Shown in pieces: positions 41,279 to 50,531 of a DNA stretch of 64,000 bases. The first letter of the stretch is position 1; each line of letters starts with the position of its first letter. This DNA comes from Natronobacterium texcoconense (GTDB lineage: Archaea; Halobacteriota; Halobacteria; Halobacteriales; Natrialbaceae): assembly GCF_900104065.1 (NCBI RefSeq), contig NZ_FNLC01000005.1, positions 62,001 through 126,000 of the forward strand, in the 5' to 3' direction. Under the pieces are notes generated by a model. The model did no database searches, was not told the DNA's origin, and worked only from the letters and a program-made list of their open reading frames with translations. Made by a program: the position numbers and the translations under genes.

Positions 41279-42960
41279 CCGACGACGACCACGCCACGGA
41301 CGCGGCGATCAGCCCGTACACTCTCCAGCGCGACGACCTCGAGACACGACACGCGTTCTGGGCGGATACGGTCGCAGACCACATCGAATCCCGCGACCCC
41401 GAGGAGCCGATCGTCATCAAGGGCGGCATCTCTCCCTCCGGCGTTCCCCACCTCGGCAACGTCAACGAAATCATGCGCGGTTACTTCGTCGCCGAGGTCC
41501 TTCGAGAACGCGGCCACGAGGTCCGCCAGGTGTTCACCGCAGACGACCGCGACCCGCTTCGCGGGCTTCCACGGACCCTCTGTGACCTCGAAGGGAACCT
41601 CGTCGACCTGGGCGAAGTCGACGCTGGTGCGCTCGGCCGGAATCTCGGCGCGCCGTACACCGACATTCCGGATCCCTTCGGCTGCTGTAACTCCTACGGC
41701 GACCACTTCTCGCAGATCATCGCCGACAGCGCCGACGCCGTCGACGTCCCGATCGACCTGCTCTCGAACACCGAACTGTACGAAAACGGCGACCTGGAGG
41801 ACGTTACCCGGTTCGTCCTCGAGCACCGGGATCGAGCACGCGAGGTCCTCTCGAAGTACCAGGACAAGGTGGACGCGAACGGGGACTACGTCCCCTTCAA
41901 CCCGATCTGCGAGGAGTGTGGGAAGGTTACGGAGACGGTCACGAGCGTGGACCTCAAGGGCGACGAGCCCACAGTCGACTACGAGTGCACCGACATGGAC
42001 GCCGGCGATCAGACGATCGACGGCTGCGGCCACGAGGGGACCGCCACGCTCCGCGAGGGCAAGATGCCCTGGCGGTTCGAGTGGCCCGCCCAGTGGAAAG
42101 AACTCGGCGTCGACTTCGAGCCGTTCGGGAAGGACCACGCCGAAGGATCGTGGCCCAGCGGCGAGGACGTCTCGCGCAACGTCTTCGAGACTGAGCCACC
42201 CGTCCCGATGGTCTACGAGTGGTTCACGCTCGAGGGCGAGCCGTTCTCCTCTTCGAAGGGCAACGTCATCCTCGTCTCGGACGTCCTCGAGTTGCTCGAG
42301 CCCGAGGTCCTGCGGTACTTCTTCGCGAAAGACCCCTCGAAGGCTCGTGACTTCAGCATCGAACGCCTCGACCAGCTAGTCGACGAGTTCGACCGCCTCG
42401 AGCGGATCTACTTCGGCGAGGTCGAAGCCGACGAGGACGAGCAGGCGTTTGCCGAACGCGTCATCCCGCTCGTAGTGGAGGAACCGCGAGAGGAGCGCGT
42501 TCGCCTCCCCTACACCTTCGCTGCGGTACTCGGAATGTTCGACGACCCCGACCTGCGCGAGGACGTCGCTCGCAAGGAAGGTCACATCCCCGACGATGCG
42601 CCCGAGTGGGCCGTCGAGGGCGCGCTTGCCCGCGTCGAACGCGCACGCAACTGGGCGCGACGCACGGGCAACGAGTTCGACTACGAACTCAAGCGCAGCG
42701 AGATTCCCGACCACGAGTTCGACACAGCGACGGAGGACGCACTCGAGGAACTGGCTGACTTCGTCGAGGCGGGCCACGGCCCCGAGGAGATCCAGGGCGA
42801 GATCTACGAGACGGCAAAGCGCCACGACGTCGACGTCGGCGAGTTCTTCTCGGCGGGCTACCGCCTGTTCTTCGACGAGGACCAGGGGCCGAAACTCGGT
42901 CCGTTCCTCGCGAAGGTCGACCGGGAGTTCGTCGTCGCCCGACTGCGCCGCGAACGGTAG
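41275..42960 (+). CDS. lysS: lysyl-tRNA synthetase, class I, 561 aa
   Basis: Archaeal class I LysRS. The Rossmann signature is SPSGVPHLGNVNE (HIGH-like HLGN), and the KMSKS-like loop is EPFSSSKGN. CEECGKVTETV with a later CGHEGT looks like a zinc-knuckle insertion. The C-terminal helical anticodon-binding region is complete. Normal length. It overlaps the end of pyrH by four bases. Confidence 0.94.
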   Translation: MTDDDHATDAAISPYTLQRDDLETRHAFWADTVADHIESRDPEEPIVIKGGISPSGVPHLGNVNEIMRGYFVAEVLRERGHEVRQVFTADDRDPLRGLPRTLCDLEGNLVDLGEVDAGALGRNLGAPYTDIPDPFGCCNSYGDHFSQIIADSADAVDVPIDLLSNTELYENGDLEDVTRFVLEHRDRAREVLSKYQDKVDANGDYVPFNPICEECGKVTETVTSVDLKGDEPTVDYECTDMDAGDQTIDGCGHEGTATLREGKMPWRFEWPAQWKELGVDFEPFGKDHAEGSWPSGEDVSRNVFETEPPVPMVYEWFTLEGEPFSSSKGNVILVSDVLELLEPEVLRYFFAKDPSKARDFSIERLDQLVDEFDRLERIYFGEVEADEDEQAFAERVIPLVVEEPREERVRLPYTFAAVLGMFDDPDLREDVARKEGHIPDDAPEWAVEGALARVERARNWARRTGNEFDYELKRSEIPDHEFDTATEDALEELADFVEAGHGPEEIQGEIYETAKRHDVDVGEFFSAGYRLFFDEDQGPKLGPFLAKVDREFVVARLRRER

Positions 42961-43003
42961 CCCAACAAAAGCCATTTGAGAACGCCCCCCTTCAGGTAGC
43001 ATA

Positions 43004-44842
43004 ATGGATTACGGTCTCGTTGCTGCCATCTCACCGCCCGAACTCTTCGGTTCGGAACTCCTGACGTGGGTCGTCGTCGGCCTGGCTCTCTACTGGGGCG
43101 CGATCATCGCGCTCAAGCAGGCCGATCTGCTCCCCGACTTCGTCGGCACGCAAGGGCCCATTCTGACCTTCCACACCACGCGCGGCCGCGAGTTTCTCGA
43201 CTGGCTCTCTGGGCCGAAACGATTCTGGCGAGCCTGGGCCAATATCGGCATCGGCATCTCGCTGGTCGTGATGGTCGCGATGTTCGGCTTCCTCCTACTT
43301 GCGGCCATCAGCGCACTCTCTGCACCACAGCCGACGTCAGTCCAGCAACCGCGAAACGTCCTCGTCATTCCCGGCGTCAACGACTTCCTGCCGCTGTCGG
43401 CCACGCCCGGCATCGTCTTCGGCCTCCTCGTCGGACTGGTCGTCCACGAAGGTGGCCACGGCCTGCTCTGTCGGGTCGAAGATATCAACATCGAGTCGAT
43501 GGGGATCGCGATGCTCGCGATCATCCCGTTCGGCGCGTTCGTCGAACCCGACCAGAAAAGCAGCAAGGACGCCTCGAGAGGCGGACAAACGCGGATGTTC
43601 GCCGCTGGCGTCACGAACAACTTCGCGATCACGCTCGTGGCCTTCGCCCTGCTCTTCGGCCCGATTGCGGGTTCGATCGCCGTCGCACCCGGTGCCGCCG
43701 TCGGCGGCGTCGAGCCAGGGACACCTGCAGCGGAGGCGGGCATCGAACCCGGCGACCGCATCACCGCGGTCGAAGGAGTCGCCGTCGAGAACAACGAGGA
43801 ACTCGCCGAACGGATCGAGGCGACCGATAGTGACCGCGTCTCGGTCGAGTTAAACGGCGAACGAACGGTCGACGCCGAACGATCCTTGCTCGTCAGCACA
43901 GCCATCGAGACCGACGCGATCGACCTCGAGGCCGGCGATGCGATCGCCGCCGTCGAAGGGCAAGAGGTCGCGACCGAAGGCGAGTTGATCGAAGCGGTCG
44001 GCGACGAGGAAATCGCAACGCTCGAGGTCGATACAGGCAACGACGGCGAGACCGACGAACGCGAGATACCGATCGGTGTGCTCGTCGGAATCGCCGACGA
44101 CGGACCGCTCGCCAACGCCGGTGCGCCGGGCGGCGAGCAGTTCATCATCACCGAGTTCGACGGGGAGCGAGTCCACTCACAGGAGATCCTGAACGAGCGA
44201 CTCGCAACGACCCATCCCGGCGACGAGGCCACCGTCGCGGGATATCTCGACGGCGACCGCGTCGAGTACGAGGTGACCCTCGGCGATCGGAGCCAGGTGA
44301 CCGGCGGCGGAACCGTCGGCTTCCACGCCCTACAGGGCGTCTCCGGCTTCTCGGCCGAACCGCTCGGCGTCCAGCTCTATCCGGCCGAAGAGTACCTGGC
44401 AGTCCTCGGCGGGGACGGCGAGAGTAGCTTCGGTGCGTTCGCCGACAGCTTCCTCGGCAAAATCGGTATCGCGATTCTGTTACCGATCATCGGCGTCATC
44501 GGCCAGCTTCCGTTCAACTTCGCCGGCTTCACGGGTGGTATCGAGAACTTCTATCAGGTCCAGGGAGCACTCGCTTCCGTCGGCGACTCGACGGTGTTTA
44601 TCCTGGCGAACCTGCTGTTCTGGACCGGCTGGATCAACGTCCAGCTCGGCTTCTTCAACTGCATCCCGGCGTTCCCACTCGACGGTGGACACATTCTCCG
44701 GACCAGTACGGAAGCGGTCGTCTCCCGACTGCCAATCGAGAGCACTCGTCGGATGGTCCGAATGGTGACGACTTCCGTCGGGCTGACCATGCTGTTTAGC
44801 TTCCTCGTGATGCTGTTCGCACCGGGACTGCTCGCTGGGTAG
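43004..44842 (+). CDS. M50 site-2 protease with two PDZ-like domains, 612 aa
   Basis: Multi-spanning membrane zinc protease. N-terminal TMs, zinc motif HEGGH at 148-152, further TMs, then a PDZ domain (GAAVGGVEPGTPAAEAGIEPGDRITAVEGVAVEN), a second PDZ-like segment (TDAIDLEAGDAIAAVEGQEVATEGELIEAV), and a third shorter repeat (ANAGAPGGEQFIITEFDGERVHSQEILNERL). The C-terminus has the second active motif, FNCIPAFPLDGGHILR. Larger than bacterial RseP. Likely cleaves membrane-tethered substrates after a first cut; none is identifiable here. Probably in one unit with lysS (43-base gap). Confidence 0.9.
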   Translation: MDYGLVAAISPPELFGSELLTWVVVGLALYWGAIIALKQADLLPDFVGTQGPILTFHTTRGREFLDWLSGPKRFWRAWANIGIGISLVVMVAMFGFLLLAAISALSAPQPTSVQQPRNVLVIPGVNDFLPLSATPGIVFGLLVGLVVHEGGHGLLCRVEDINIESMGIAMLAIIPFGAFVEPDQKSSKDASRGGQTRMFAAGVTNNFAITLVAFALLFGPIAGSIAVAPGAAVGGVEPGTPAAEAGIEPGDRITAVEGVAVENNEELAERIEATDSDRVSVELNGERTVDAERSLLVSTAIETDAIDLEAGDAIAAVEGQEVATEGELIEAVGDEEIATLEVDTGNDGETDEREIPIGVLVGIADDGPLANAGAPGGEQFIITEFDGERVHSQEILNERLATTHPGDEATVAGYLDGDRVEYEVTLGDRSQVTGGGTVGFHALQGVSGFSAEPLGVQLYPAEEYLAVLGGDGESSFGAFADSFLGKIGIAILLPIIGVIGQLPFNFAGFTGGIENFYQVQGALASVGDSTVFILANLLFWTGWINVQLGFFNCIPAFPLDGGHILRTSTEAVVSRLPIESTRRMVRMVTTSVGLTMLFSFLVMLFAPGLLAG

Positions 44843-45047
44843 GACTCCGCTCGTTCGAAATCGGTCCGAACGAAATCTGTACGGGATTATTACCGGTGGT
44901 TTCTCGTCGCCACCGAACGAATCGTGATCCACGACGCTCCAACGGGACCCCGGTCGGGCGGACGACTGTAACTGCTCGATACCGGGGCTGTGGAAACGAA
45001 GGTGGCTGGCTAACTAAGGAACGAGAGATACGTAGCTAGACGACCGG
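44843..45047. other. intergenic region
   Basis: 205 bases, no gene, tRNA or clear hairpin. An AT-rich CTGTACGGGATTATTACC lies near 44880. Confidence 0.4.
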
Positions 45048-45989
45048 ATGTCCGCTGCCAATCCAACGACGGTCGGGATCCTGACGGAGTCGTTTCTCTA
45101 CGAGTGGCAAGTCCGTGCGATAGAACGATTGCGTGACGAACCGGGGGTCGAACTCTCGCTCGTCGTCCAGAACGCCGGGAACGAAGACCACGAAGCCGAG
45201 TCGTGGAACTCGAAGGACCGAATTACACTCGAGGACGTCCTCGAGTTTTTCGACGTGTTCCGGCAGGAACGAGCCTGGACGTTCGTTCTCGCCGAACGAA
45301 CCATCGGTAGACTGCTCGGAGACGAACAACCGCTCTGGCACCGTCACTCGACCGAGAACGTCGATGCGCTGGCCAACGTCGACCACCTCGAGTGTGAACC
45401 ACGGACGGAAGACGGCTGGAACGAACTTCCCGACGACGTCGTCGACGAACTCGCCGACCGCTGTGACGTCGTCGTCCGATTCGGCTTCGGTCTCGTTCGC
45501 GGTGACGTCCTGACGGCACCGAAACACGGCGTCATTAGCTTCCATCCCGCGGACATCCGCAAGTATCGAGGGATGGGGCCGCCGGCGATCTTCCACGACG
45601 GGCAGGATCGGGCTGGCTCGACGCTCCAGCGGTTAGACGAATCGATCGATGGCGGCGAAATCGTTACTTACGACGAGGTGTCACTCGAGGGGTGTTACAC
45701 GCTCTGGGACGTGTTCGATCGGCTCGCAACGGTACAGATTCGGCTCCTGACCGAGGGAGTCACCAGACTGGGGGATCCGACGTTCGAACCCGAGTCCGTC
45801 CCCGACGAACGACTCGGTGACTTCTACTACCGGGACCAGCGTCGATCGGTGCCGTTCGCGGCGCGAGTCCTCTCGAAAAATCTCACGGGGCGTGTCCGGA
45901 AGCGACTCGAGCGCCAGGAGGCGACCGACGAGCGAGTCAGTCCCGACGGACAGATAGAGCGGGAGAAGACGGTCGAGTCCGGGGACTGA
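45048..45989 (+). CDS. formyltransferase-family protein, 313 aa
   Basis: Formyl-transferase fold similar to methionyl-tRNA formyltransferase and PurN. The core is CDVVVRFGFGLVRGDVLTAPKHGVISFHPADIRKYRGMGPPAIFHDGQDRAGSTLQRLDESIDGGEIVTYDEV, with the catalytic His in SFHPADIRKYRG and an Asp in the SIDGGEI loop; the usual catalytic Asn before it is replaced (SFHP for NxHxS). The N-terminus is Rossmann-like (VGILTESFLYEWQVRAIERL). Archaea do not formylate Met-tRNA, so it likely formylates a sugar nucleotide or other amine. Confidence 0.78.
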   Translation: MSAANPTTVGILTESFLYEWQVRAIERLRDEPGVELSLVVQNAGNEDHEAESWNSKDRITLEDVLEFFDVFRQERAWTFVLAERTIGRLLGDEQPLWHRHSTENVDALANVDHLECEPRTEDGWNELPDDVVDELADRCDVVVRFGFGLVRGDVLTAPKHGVISFHPADIRKYRGMGPPAIFHDGQDRAGSTLQRLDESIDGGEIVTYDEVSLEGCYTLWDVFDRLATVQIRLLTEGVTRLGDPTFEPESVPDERLGDFYYRDQRRSVPFAARVLSKNLTGRVRKRLERQEATDERVSPDGQIEREKTVESGD

Positions 45990-46051
45990 CGTCGGCGTAT
46001 CGGGTCACCCGGTTTACTGTAAGTCATTCGGCACAGCCGCGACTCGAGCGA

Positions 46052-46088
46052 CGGTTGCGCCGAGACATCGGTACAGCAATCCGATTAG
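46052..46088. repeat. 37-base dispersed repeat, copy 1
   Basis: Begins CGGTTGCGCCGA and, after a variable 8 bases, continues TACAGCAATCCG. It overlaps the stop codon of the PadR gene. The same pattern with identical spacing occurs at 50532-50568. Confidence 0.55.
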
Positions 46089-46609
46089 TCCTCGCGGTCG
46101 ATCCCGTGTCGCTCGTAGAACTCCTCGGGTCTGTCCTCGATCCGTTCGAACTCCGTATCGAAGTAGTGTTCGTGGTGACGGACGACCTGTTCGACGACCC
46201 AGCTACTGAACTCCTCGTCGAACCGCCACTCGCCCTCGAGTTCGGGAATCTCGAACCGCTCGTCGGTCGAGAACGCCGCGTACACGTGGAAGAATCCAAG
46301 GATGACGTCGGCGAAGTCCCGTCCTTTCTCCGCGCTCTCTTCCCTGCGCTCCTCGAGTTCTTCGCGGCCGTCGTCGGTGAGTTCGAAGTACTTCCGATCG
46401 GGTTCGTCCTCCCGCTCGATCCGTTCGGCCCACCCTTTCTCCTCGAACTTGTAGAGGATCGGGTACACCGAACCGTAGGACGGTTCCCAGTGACCGCCGC
46501 TGATCTCCTTGATCTCCTTGAGTATCTCGTACCCGTACCTGGGTTTCTCCTCGAGTAACTCGAGCACGAGGTAGGCGATGAGTCCTTTCGGCGGCCCACT
46601 TTTCCGCAT
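46085..46609 (-). CDS. PadR-family transcription regulator, 174 aa
   Basis: Winged-helix DNA-binding protein: GLIAYLVLELLEEKPRYGYEILKEIKEISGGHWEPSYGSVYPILYKFEEKGWAERI is the classic PadR domain, followed by a long C-terminal helical dimerisation part rich in acidic residues. Divergent from the PitA/HemQ-like gene with 117 bases between starts, so it is a good candidate regulator of that gene. The stop codon lies inside a dispersed repeat. Confidence 0.9.
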   Translation of the reverse strand: MRKSGPPKGLIAYLVLELLEEKPRYGYEILKEIKEISGGHWEPSYGSVYPILYKFEEKGWAERIEREDEPDRKYFELTDDGREELEERREESAEKGRDFADVILGFFHVYAAFSTDERFEIPELEGEWRFDEEFSSWVVEQVVRHHEHYFDTEFERIEDRPEEFYERHGIDRED

Positions 46610-46697
46610 ATAACCCGTGATTCAAACGGACGTACGTAAAGGGTTTCGGTCACCAGCAACCCGTCCAGTTGATCGAAACTGGGAACGAAGCAGTCCC

Positions 46698-46705
46698 TTC
46701 TTATC
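46698..46705 (+). promoter_or_regulatory. TATA-like box of the PitA-like gene
   Basis: TTCTTATCGG around 46698-46705, about 25 bases before the ATG at 46727; a leaderless layout. Confidence 0.5.
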
Positions 46706-46726
46706 GGTCGCTTCCCAACTCCCGCT

Positions 46727-48211
46727 ATGGAACGACGGACACCACCGCGTACCAAGGAGGGCTGGTACATCCTGCACGACTTCCGGACCGTCGACTGGGA
46801 CGCGTGGCGAGACGCTCCCGATCACGTCCGCGAGCGCGCACTCGAGGAGGGCAAAGAGTTCCTCGCCGACTGCGAGCACGTCGCCGACGCCGAGGAGGGT
46901 GACTCCGCGACGTTCGCCATGCTCGGTCACGAGACGGATCTGCTCTTCATGCACATTCGACCGACGATGGCCGACGTCGAACAGCTCGGCCGCCAGTTCG
47001 ATCAGACGGCGTTCGCCGAGTTCACCGAACGCGCCGACTCGTACGTCTCGGTCGCCGAGGTGTCGGACTACGTGACCGACGCCTACTTCGAGGAAGACGA
47101 GGAGGTCGAGAGCACGGGTCTCTCGCGCTATCTCGAGCAGAAACTCTACCCGCAGATTCCGGACGCCGAGTACGTCAACTTCTACCCGATGGAGAAACGG
47201 CGCGATCCGGAGTACAACTGGTACGACCTGCCGTTCGAGGACCGATCGGAGCACATGAGCTCTCACGGCGACATCGGCCGCAGCTACGGCGGCAAGGTCA
47301 GCCAGATCACCGCCGGCAGCATCGGGTTCGACGACTCCGAGTGGAGCGTCTCGCTGTTCGCCGACGACCCCGCGAACATCAAGAACCTGCTCGCCGAGAT
47401 GCGCTTCGACCCCTCGACGTCGAAGTACGCCGAGTTCGGCCGGTTCTACGTCGGCCGCCGGTTCGAACCCCACGACCTGGACGCCTACATGGCCGGCGAG
47501 ACCGTCCCGGCGGAAGACGACGCGAGCGGTCACCCACACGGCGAGGCTCACTCCGGAAGCGAAGGTGGCCACCCACACGGCGGCGACGCCGGCAGCCCGC
47601 CGGGTAGCGACGAGGACGACGTCCGCGACGAACTCGAGGAAATCGGCGTCTACGCCGGCCAGCCCCACGGCGAGGACGTCTACGCGGTCGTGCTCTACTC
47701 CGAAGCCGACGCCGACGAACTGTTCGAGGAGGTCGACGGCCTCCGGACGAACTTCGACCACTACGACACCCACGTGAAGACGGCGGTGTACGAATCCGAA
47801 TCCGGTGACGAGGACGCCGAGTCGGCCGTCGTCAGCCTCTGGGAGACCGAAAGCGCCGCGGACACGGCCGCCGGCTTCCTCGCGGACCTCCCCGAAGTCG
47901 TGCGGCAGGCAGGCGATGACGAGGACGACTCCTGGGGGACGATGGGGATGTTCTACACCGTCGAACCCGAACACCGCGAAGACTTCGTCGGGACGTTCGG
48001 CGACGTCGCCGGGATTCTCGCCGATATGGACGGCCACCGCAAGACCGACCTGCTGGCCAACCGCGAAGACGAGAACGACATGTTCATCGCCAGCCGCTGG
48101 GACTCCCGCGAAGACGCCATGCAGTTCTTCCGCAGCGACGAGTTCTCCGAGACGGTCGACTACGGCCGCGACATCCTCGCCGACCGGCCACGACACGTCT
48201 TCCTGGCCTGA
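46727..48211 (+). CDS. pitA: PitA/HemQ-like chlorite-dismutase-family heme protein fused to ABM domain, 494 aa
   Basis: N-terminal chlorite-dismutase/coproheme decarboxylase fold (about 1-250) with the ChdC-type set NWYDLP (Tyr166), SSHGDIGRSY (proximal His180) and KVSQITAGSIG (Gln193), followed by a histidine-rich linker at 265-290 (HPHGEAH ... GHPHGG) and a C-terminal antibiotic-biosynthesis-monooxygenase-like part (YAVVLYSEADADELFEEV and MFYTVEPEHREDFVGTFGDVAGIL). This architecture is known in haloarchaea as PitA. It likely makes heme from coproheme, with the second domain of unknown role. The His linker may bind metal. Confidence 0.88.
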   Translation: MERRTPPRTKEGWYILHDFRTVDWDAWRDAPDHVRERALEEGKEFLADCEHVADAEEGDSATFAMLGHETDLLFMHIRPTMADVEQLGRQFDQTAFAEFTERADSYVSVAEVSDYVTDAYFEEDEEVESTGLSRYLEQKLYPQIPDAEYVNFYPMEKRRDPEYNWYDLPFEDRSEHMSSHGDIGRSYGGKVSQITAGSIGFDDSEWSVSLFADDPANIKNLLAEMRFDPSTSKYAEFGRFYVGRRFEPHDLDAYMAGETVPAEDDASGHPHGEAHSGSEGGHPHGGDAGSPPGSDEDDVRDELEEIGVYAGQPHGEDVYAVVLYSEADADELFEEVDGLRTNFDHYDTHVKTAVYESESGDEDAESAVVSLWETESAADTAAGFLADLPEVVRQAGDDEDDSWGTMGMFYTVEPEHREDFVGTFGDVAGILADMDGHRKTDLLANREDENDMFIASRWDSREDAMQFFRSDEFSETVDYGRDILADRPRHVFLA

Positions 48212-48233
48212 ACAGCCGATCTATTTTCTCGAG

Positions 48234-48422
48234 TCAGATTCTGCCGGACTCCGACAGTTCGTCGTAGAAGAAGTACCCCGCAACGCCCGCGAGTCCGAGT
48301 GCGAGCGTGATGTAGGGCCAGTTGCCGGCGTCTTCGTCCGTCAGGAACGCGTGAGCGGTGACGAAGATGGCGAACCCGACGTGCGCTACCAGCGTCGCGA
48401 GGAAGAACGCAGCGAGATCCAT
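48234..48422 (-). CDS. small two-TM membrane protein, 62 aa
   Basis: Two hydrophobic helices (about 2-25 and 36-55) joined by TDEDAGNWPY, ending DELSESGRI. Haloarchaeal proteins of this size and pattern are frequent but uncharacterised. Convergent with the PitA-like gene. Confidence 0.6.
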   Translation of the reverse strand: MDLAAFFLATLVAHVGFAIFVTAHAFLTDEDAGNWPYITLALGLAGVAGYFFYDELSESGRI

Positions 48423-48555
48423 AATCGGACGATCTCACGTCGCGATAATAGCGGTTTCGAAGCGACAGTGGCCCCCGGTTCGGCCGTAGCGAGTGACGGA
48501 CGCTCGGCTACGGCGTCACGTACTGCAATGCCCCGAACGAGGGAGAGAACGGCGA

Positions 48556-48945
48556 TTACGTCTCGACGTCGTGGTCCGGATCGTCCTCGACCGATCGCTT
48601 CATCGAGTCCCGACGGGCCTTGGCGTCCCGGCCGGTTGCCTCGAGCAGGAAGTCGTTTTTCGCGTCGACGGCTTCTTCGGCAGCCTCGAGTTCGTCGGGG
48701 CCGAGTTCGGTGGGGTCGCGTTCGTGGAACTCGACGCCGAGTTTGTCCTTCTTGCCGGAGTATTCGACGGCGCCGACGACGATTTTCTCGAAGACGGGGT
48801 TGGCGGGTTCCTCGATGAGGTAGAGGTCGCTTCCCTTGTACTCCTGGGTGCCAGTGATGGAACCGAAGTAGTCCTCGACTGTCGACTCCATGTCTGGGAT
48901 TCGCTCCTCGAGATATTCACCGCGACGCATCTTGTACTCCTTCAT
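48556..48945 (-). CDS. DUF5611-type protein, 129 aa
   Basis: Conserved haloarchaeal protein: MKEYKMRRGEYLEERIPDMES, VEDYFGSITGT, LYLIEEPANPVFEKIVVGAVEYSGKKDKLGVEFHERDP. The start at 48945 is preferred because the family begins MKEYKMRRG; an ATG at 48984 is possible. Soluble, charged, alpha/beta pattern. No known function. Confidence 0.8.
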   Translation of the reverse strand: MKEYKMRRGEYLEERIPDMESTVEDYFGSITGTQEYKGSDLYLIEEPANPVFEKIVVGAVEYSGKKDKLGVEFHERDPTELGPDELEAAEEAVDAKNDFLLEATGRDAKARRDSMKRSVEDDPDHDVET

Positions 48946-49048
48946 GGTCTGGAGATACACGGCGGGGTGTTTACCTCTTTTCATACCCGACGTTTCGCTC
49001 TGGCGACAATCGGCCGAAGTAGCGGTGTAAGAACGAGAGAGACGAGCG

Positions 49049-50032
49049 TCAGTGCTGTGGCCGCTCGTCCAGGTAGCCTTTCCGACAGTCCGGACAGATG
49101 TCGCCGGCACGCAGCGAGCCACGGTCGTCGGTCACGACGTACTCACAGCGAGGACAGTAAAACTCCGAGGGGCCGTCGTCGATGGTCGTGACCGTGCTCT
49201 CGGTGGGGTCTGGAGCCGAGTCTCCCCGCTCGATCCCGGAACCGCTGTCGAGTTCCGTGGCCGATTCGTCCTCGGCGTCTGCACTCGAGTCGGCGGTGAC
49301 GGTCTCTTCCGCTCCGACCTGGACTTCACTCGGCGTGTCGGTGACGTACTCCGCGTCGTGCTCGAGGACGACGCTGTCGTCGGCAGACTCGTGTTCCGTT
49401 CCGGCGTCCGGCCACTCGGTCAGTTCGTCGCCGGTATCGGCCGCCCCACCGACGTCCGGCGAGTCGGGCCACTCGCCGTGGTCGCGATTGCCGTCCCGGG
49501 TCGGGCTACTCGAGTCGTCGTCCAGGATTTCGCCGTCGTCGTCGGGGAACTCGGTCCCGTCGCTTTCGCTCGCGGGTTCCGTCTCGTCTGTGGTGGCGTC
49601 CGTACTCGCCGTCGTGGACTCCGGTTCGGTGTCGATCGGGTCGACGGATTCGGCGTCGATAGGGCCGCCGGTGTCGGGCTCTTCGGCGTCGATTATTTCG
49701 ACGTCTTCGGCCTCGACGGGTTCGGGCTCGGTGTCGTCGGTTTCGACGGGCTCGGTCTCCACGTCGGTCGGTTCGGCAGGCTCGAAATCCGGCTCCGAGT
49801 TGACCTCAGGTTTGGATTTGAACTCGTGATCGTCGGGCAGCGCGCCGACGTCGGCTCCGTCCGGAAGGCTCGTTACTTCGGTGTTTTCGCTGATGACGGT
49901 GCGCTCGCCACAGCGGGTACACTCCTCGAACTCCTGGACGGTGACGACGACCTCACTGCCCCGTTCTTCGCGCTCGCGTTCGACCTCCGGATCACCGAAG
50001 TCGTGACCGAGCAGCGAACATCGCAGGACCAT
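49049..50032 (-). CDS. DUF7093-type protein: two zinc ribbons joined by a long acidic linker, 327 aa
   Basis: N-terminal small domain (MVLRCSLLGHDFGDPEVER ... FEECTRCGERTVISENTEVTSL) with one CxxC pair, a roughly 200-residue Asp/Glu/Ser/Thr/Pro linker, and a C-terminal ribbon FYCPRCEYVVTD ... AGDICPDCRKGYLDERP. Start at 50032 fits the family N-terminus. The length of the disordered linker is unusual for zinc ribbons. Function unknown. Confidence 0.78.
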   Translation of the reverse strand: MVLRCSLLGHDFGDPEVEREREERGSEVVVTVQEFEECTRCGERTVISENTEVTSLPDGADVGALPDDHEFKSKPEVNSEPDFEPAEPTDVETEPVETDDTEPEPVEAEDVEIIDAEEPDTGGPIDAESVDPIDTEPESTTASTDATTDETEPASESDGTEFPDDDGEILDDDSSSPTRDGNRDHGEWPDSPDVGGAADTGDELTEWPDAGTEHESADDSVVLEHDAEYVTDTPSEVQVGAEETVTADSSADAEDESATELDSGSGIERGDSAPDPTESTVTTIDDGPSEFYCPRCEYVVTDDRGSLRAGDICPDCRKGYLDERPQH

Positions 50033-50188
50033 TGTCCCACCGTTCCCACCCGGGCCATAAAAAACGTACCGCCTGACCCCGAATTCTAGGTGATCGCTTG
50101 CTGTCAGTTGCACTGTCGGCGTCGCTCGAGACGACTCTGGAGCGAGAACGACAAACGTCAAATCCCGGGTCGTCGAATACGTAGACGG

Positions 50189-50485
50189 ATGAGAGCAAAG
50201 CGGGAGTACCGGGATCGCGGCCGGACGGAGGTAGCGGTACTCGACGCCCTCGTCGATCAGGCCGACGAGGGGATGACTGTCTTCGAACTCCGCGCGGCCG
50301 CGGAAGCCGAAATCGACGACCTGGAAGACGCCCTCGCGACCCTCAAGGAGGACGATCTGATCGTCGTCGAGGCAGACGGCGACCAGACCCTGATCAAACC
50401 CGACGAGCGAGTGGTCCCAGACGTCACCGAGGAAGAACCCGAGGAGTCGATCGGTGACTGGCTGCGGGATCGGCTGCCCTTTTGA
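50189..50485 (+). CDS. DUF6432-type winged-helix protein, 98 aa
   Basis: Small HTH-like protein: MRAKREYRDRGRTEVAVLDALVDQADEGMTVFELRAAAEAEIDDLEDALATLKEDDLIVVEADGDQTLIKPDERV. The helix-loop-helix-wing order suggests DNA binding. Start at 50189 preferred over an ATG-less upstream leader. Ends GDWLRDRLPF. Confidence 0.78.
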   Translation: MRAKREYRDRGRTEVAVLDALVDQADEGMTVFELRAAAEAEIDDLEDALATLKEDDLIVVEADGDQTLIKPDERVVPDVTEEEPEESIGDWLRDRLPF

Positions 50486-50531
50486 CACGACCTACTGGAA
50501 CGACTTCCCGGCGAAACCGCGAATCGGGTTG

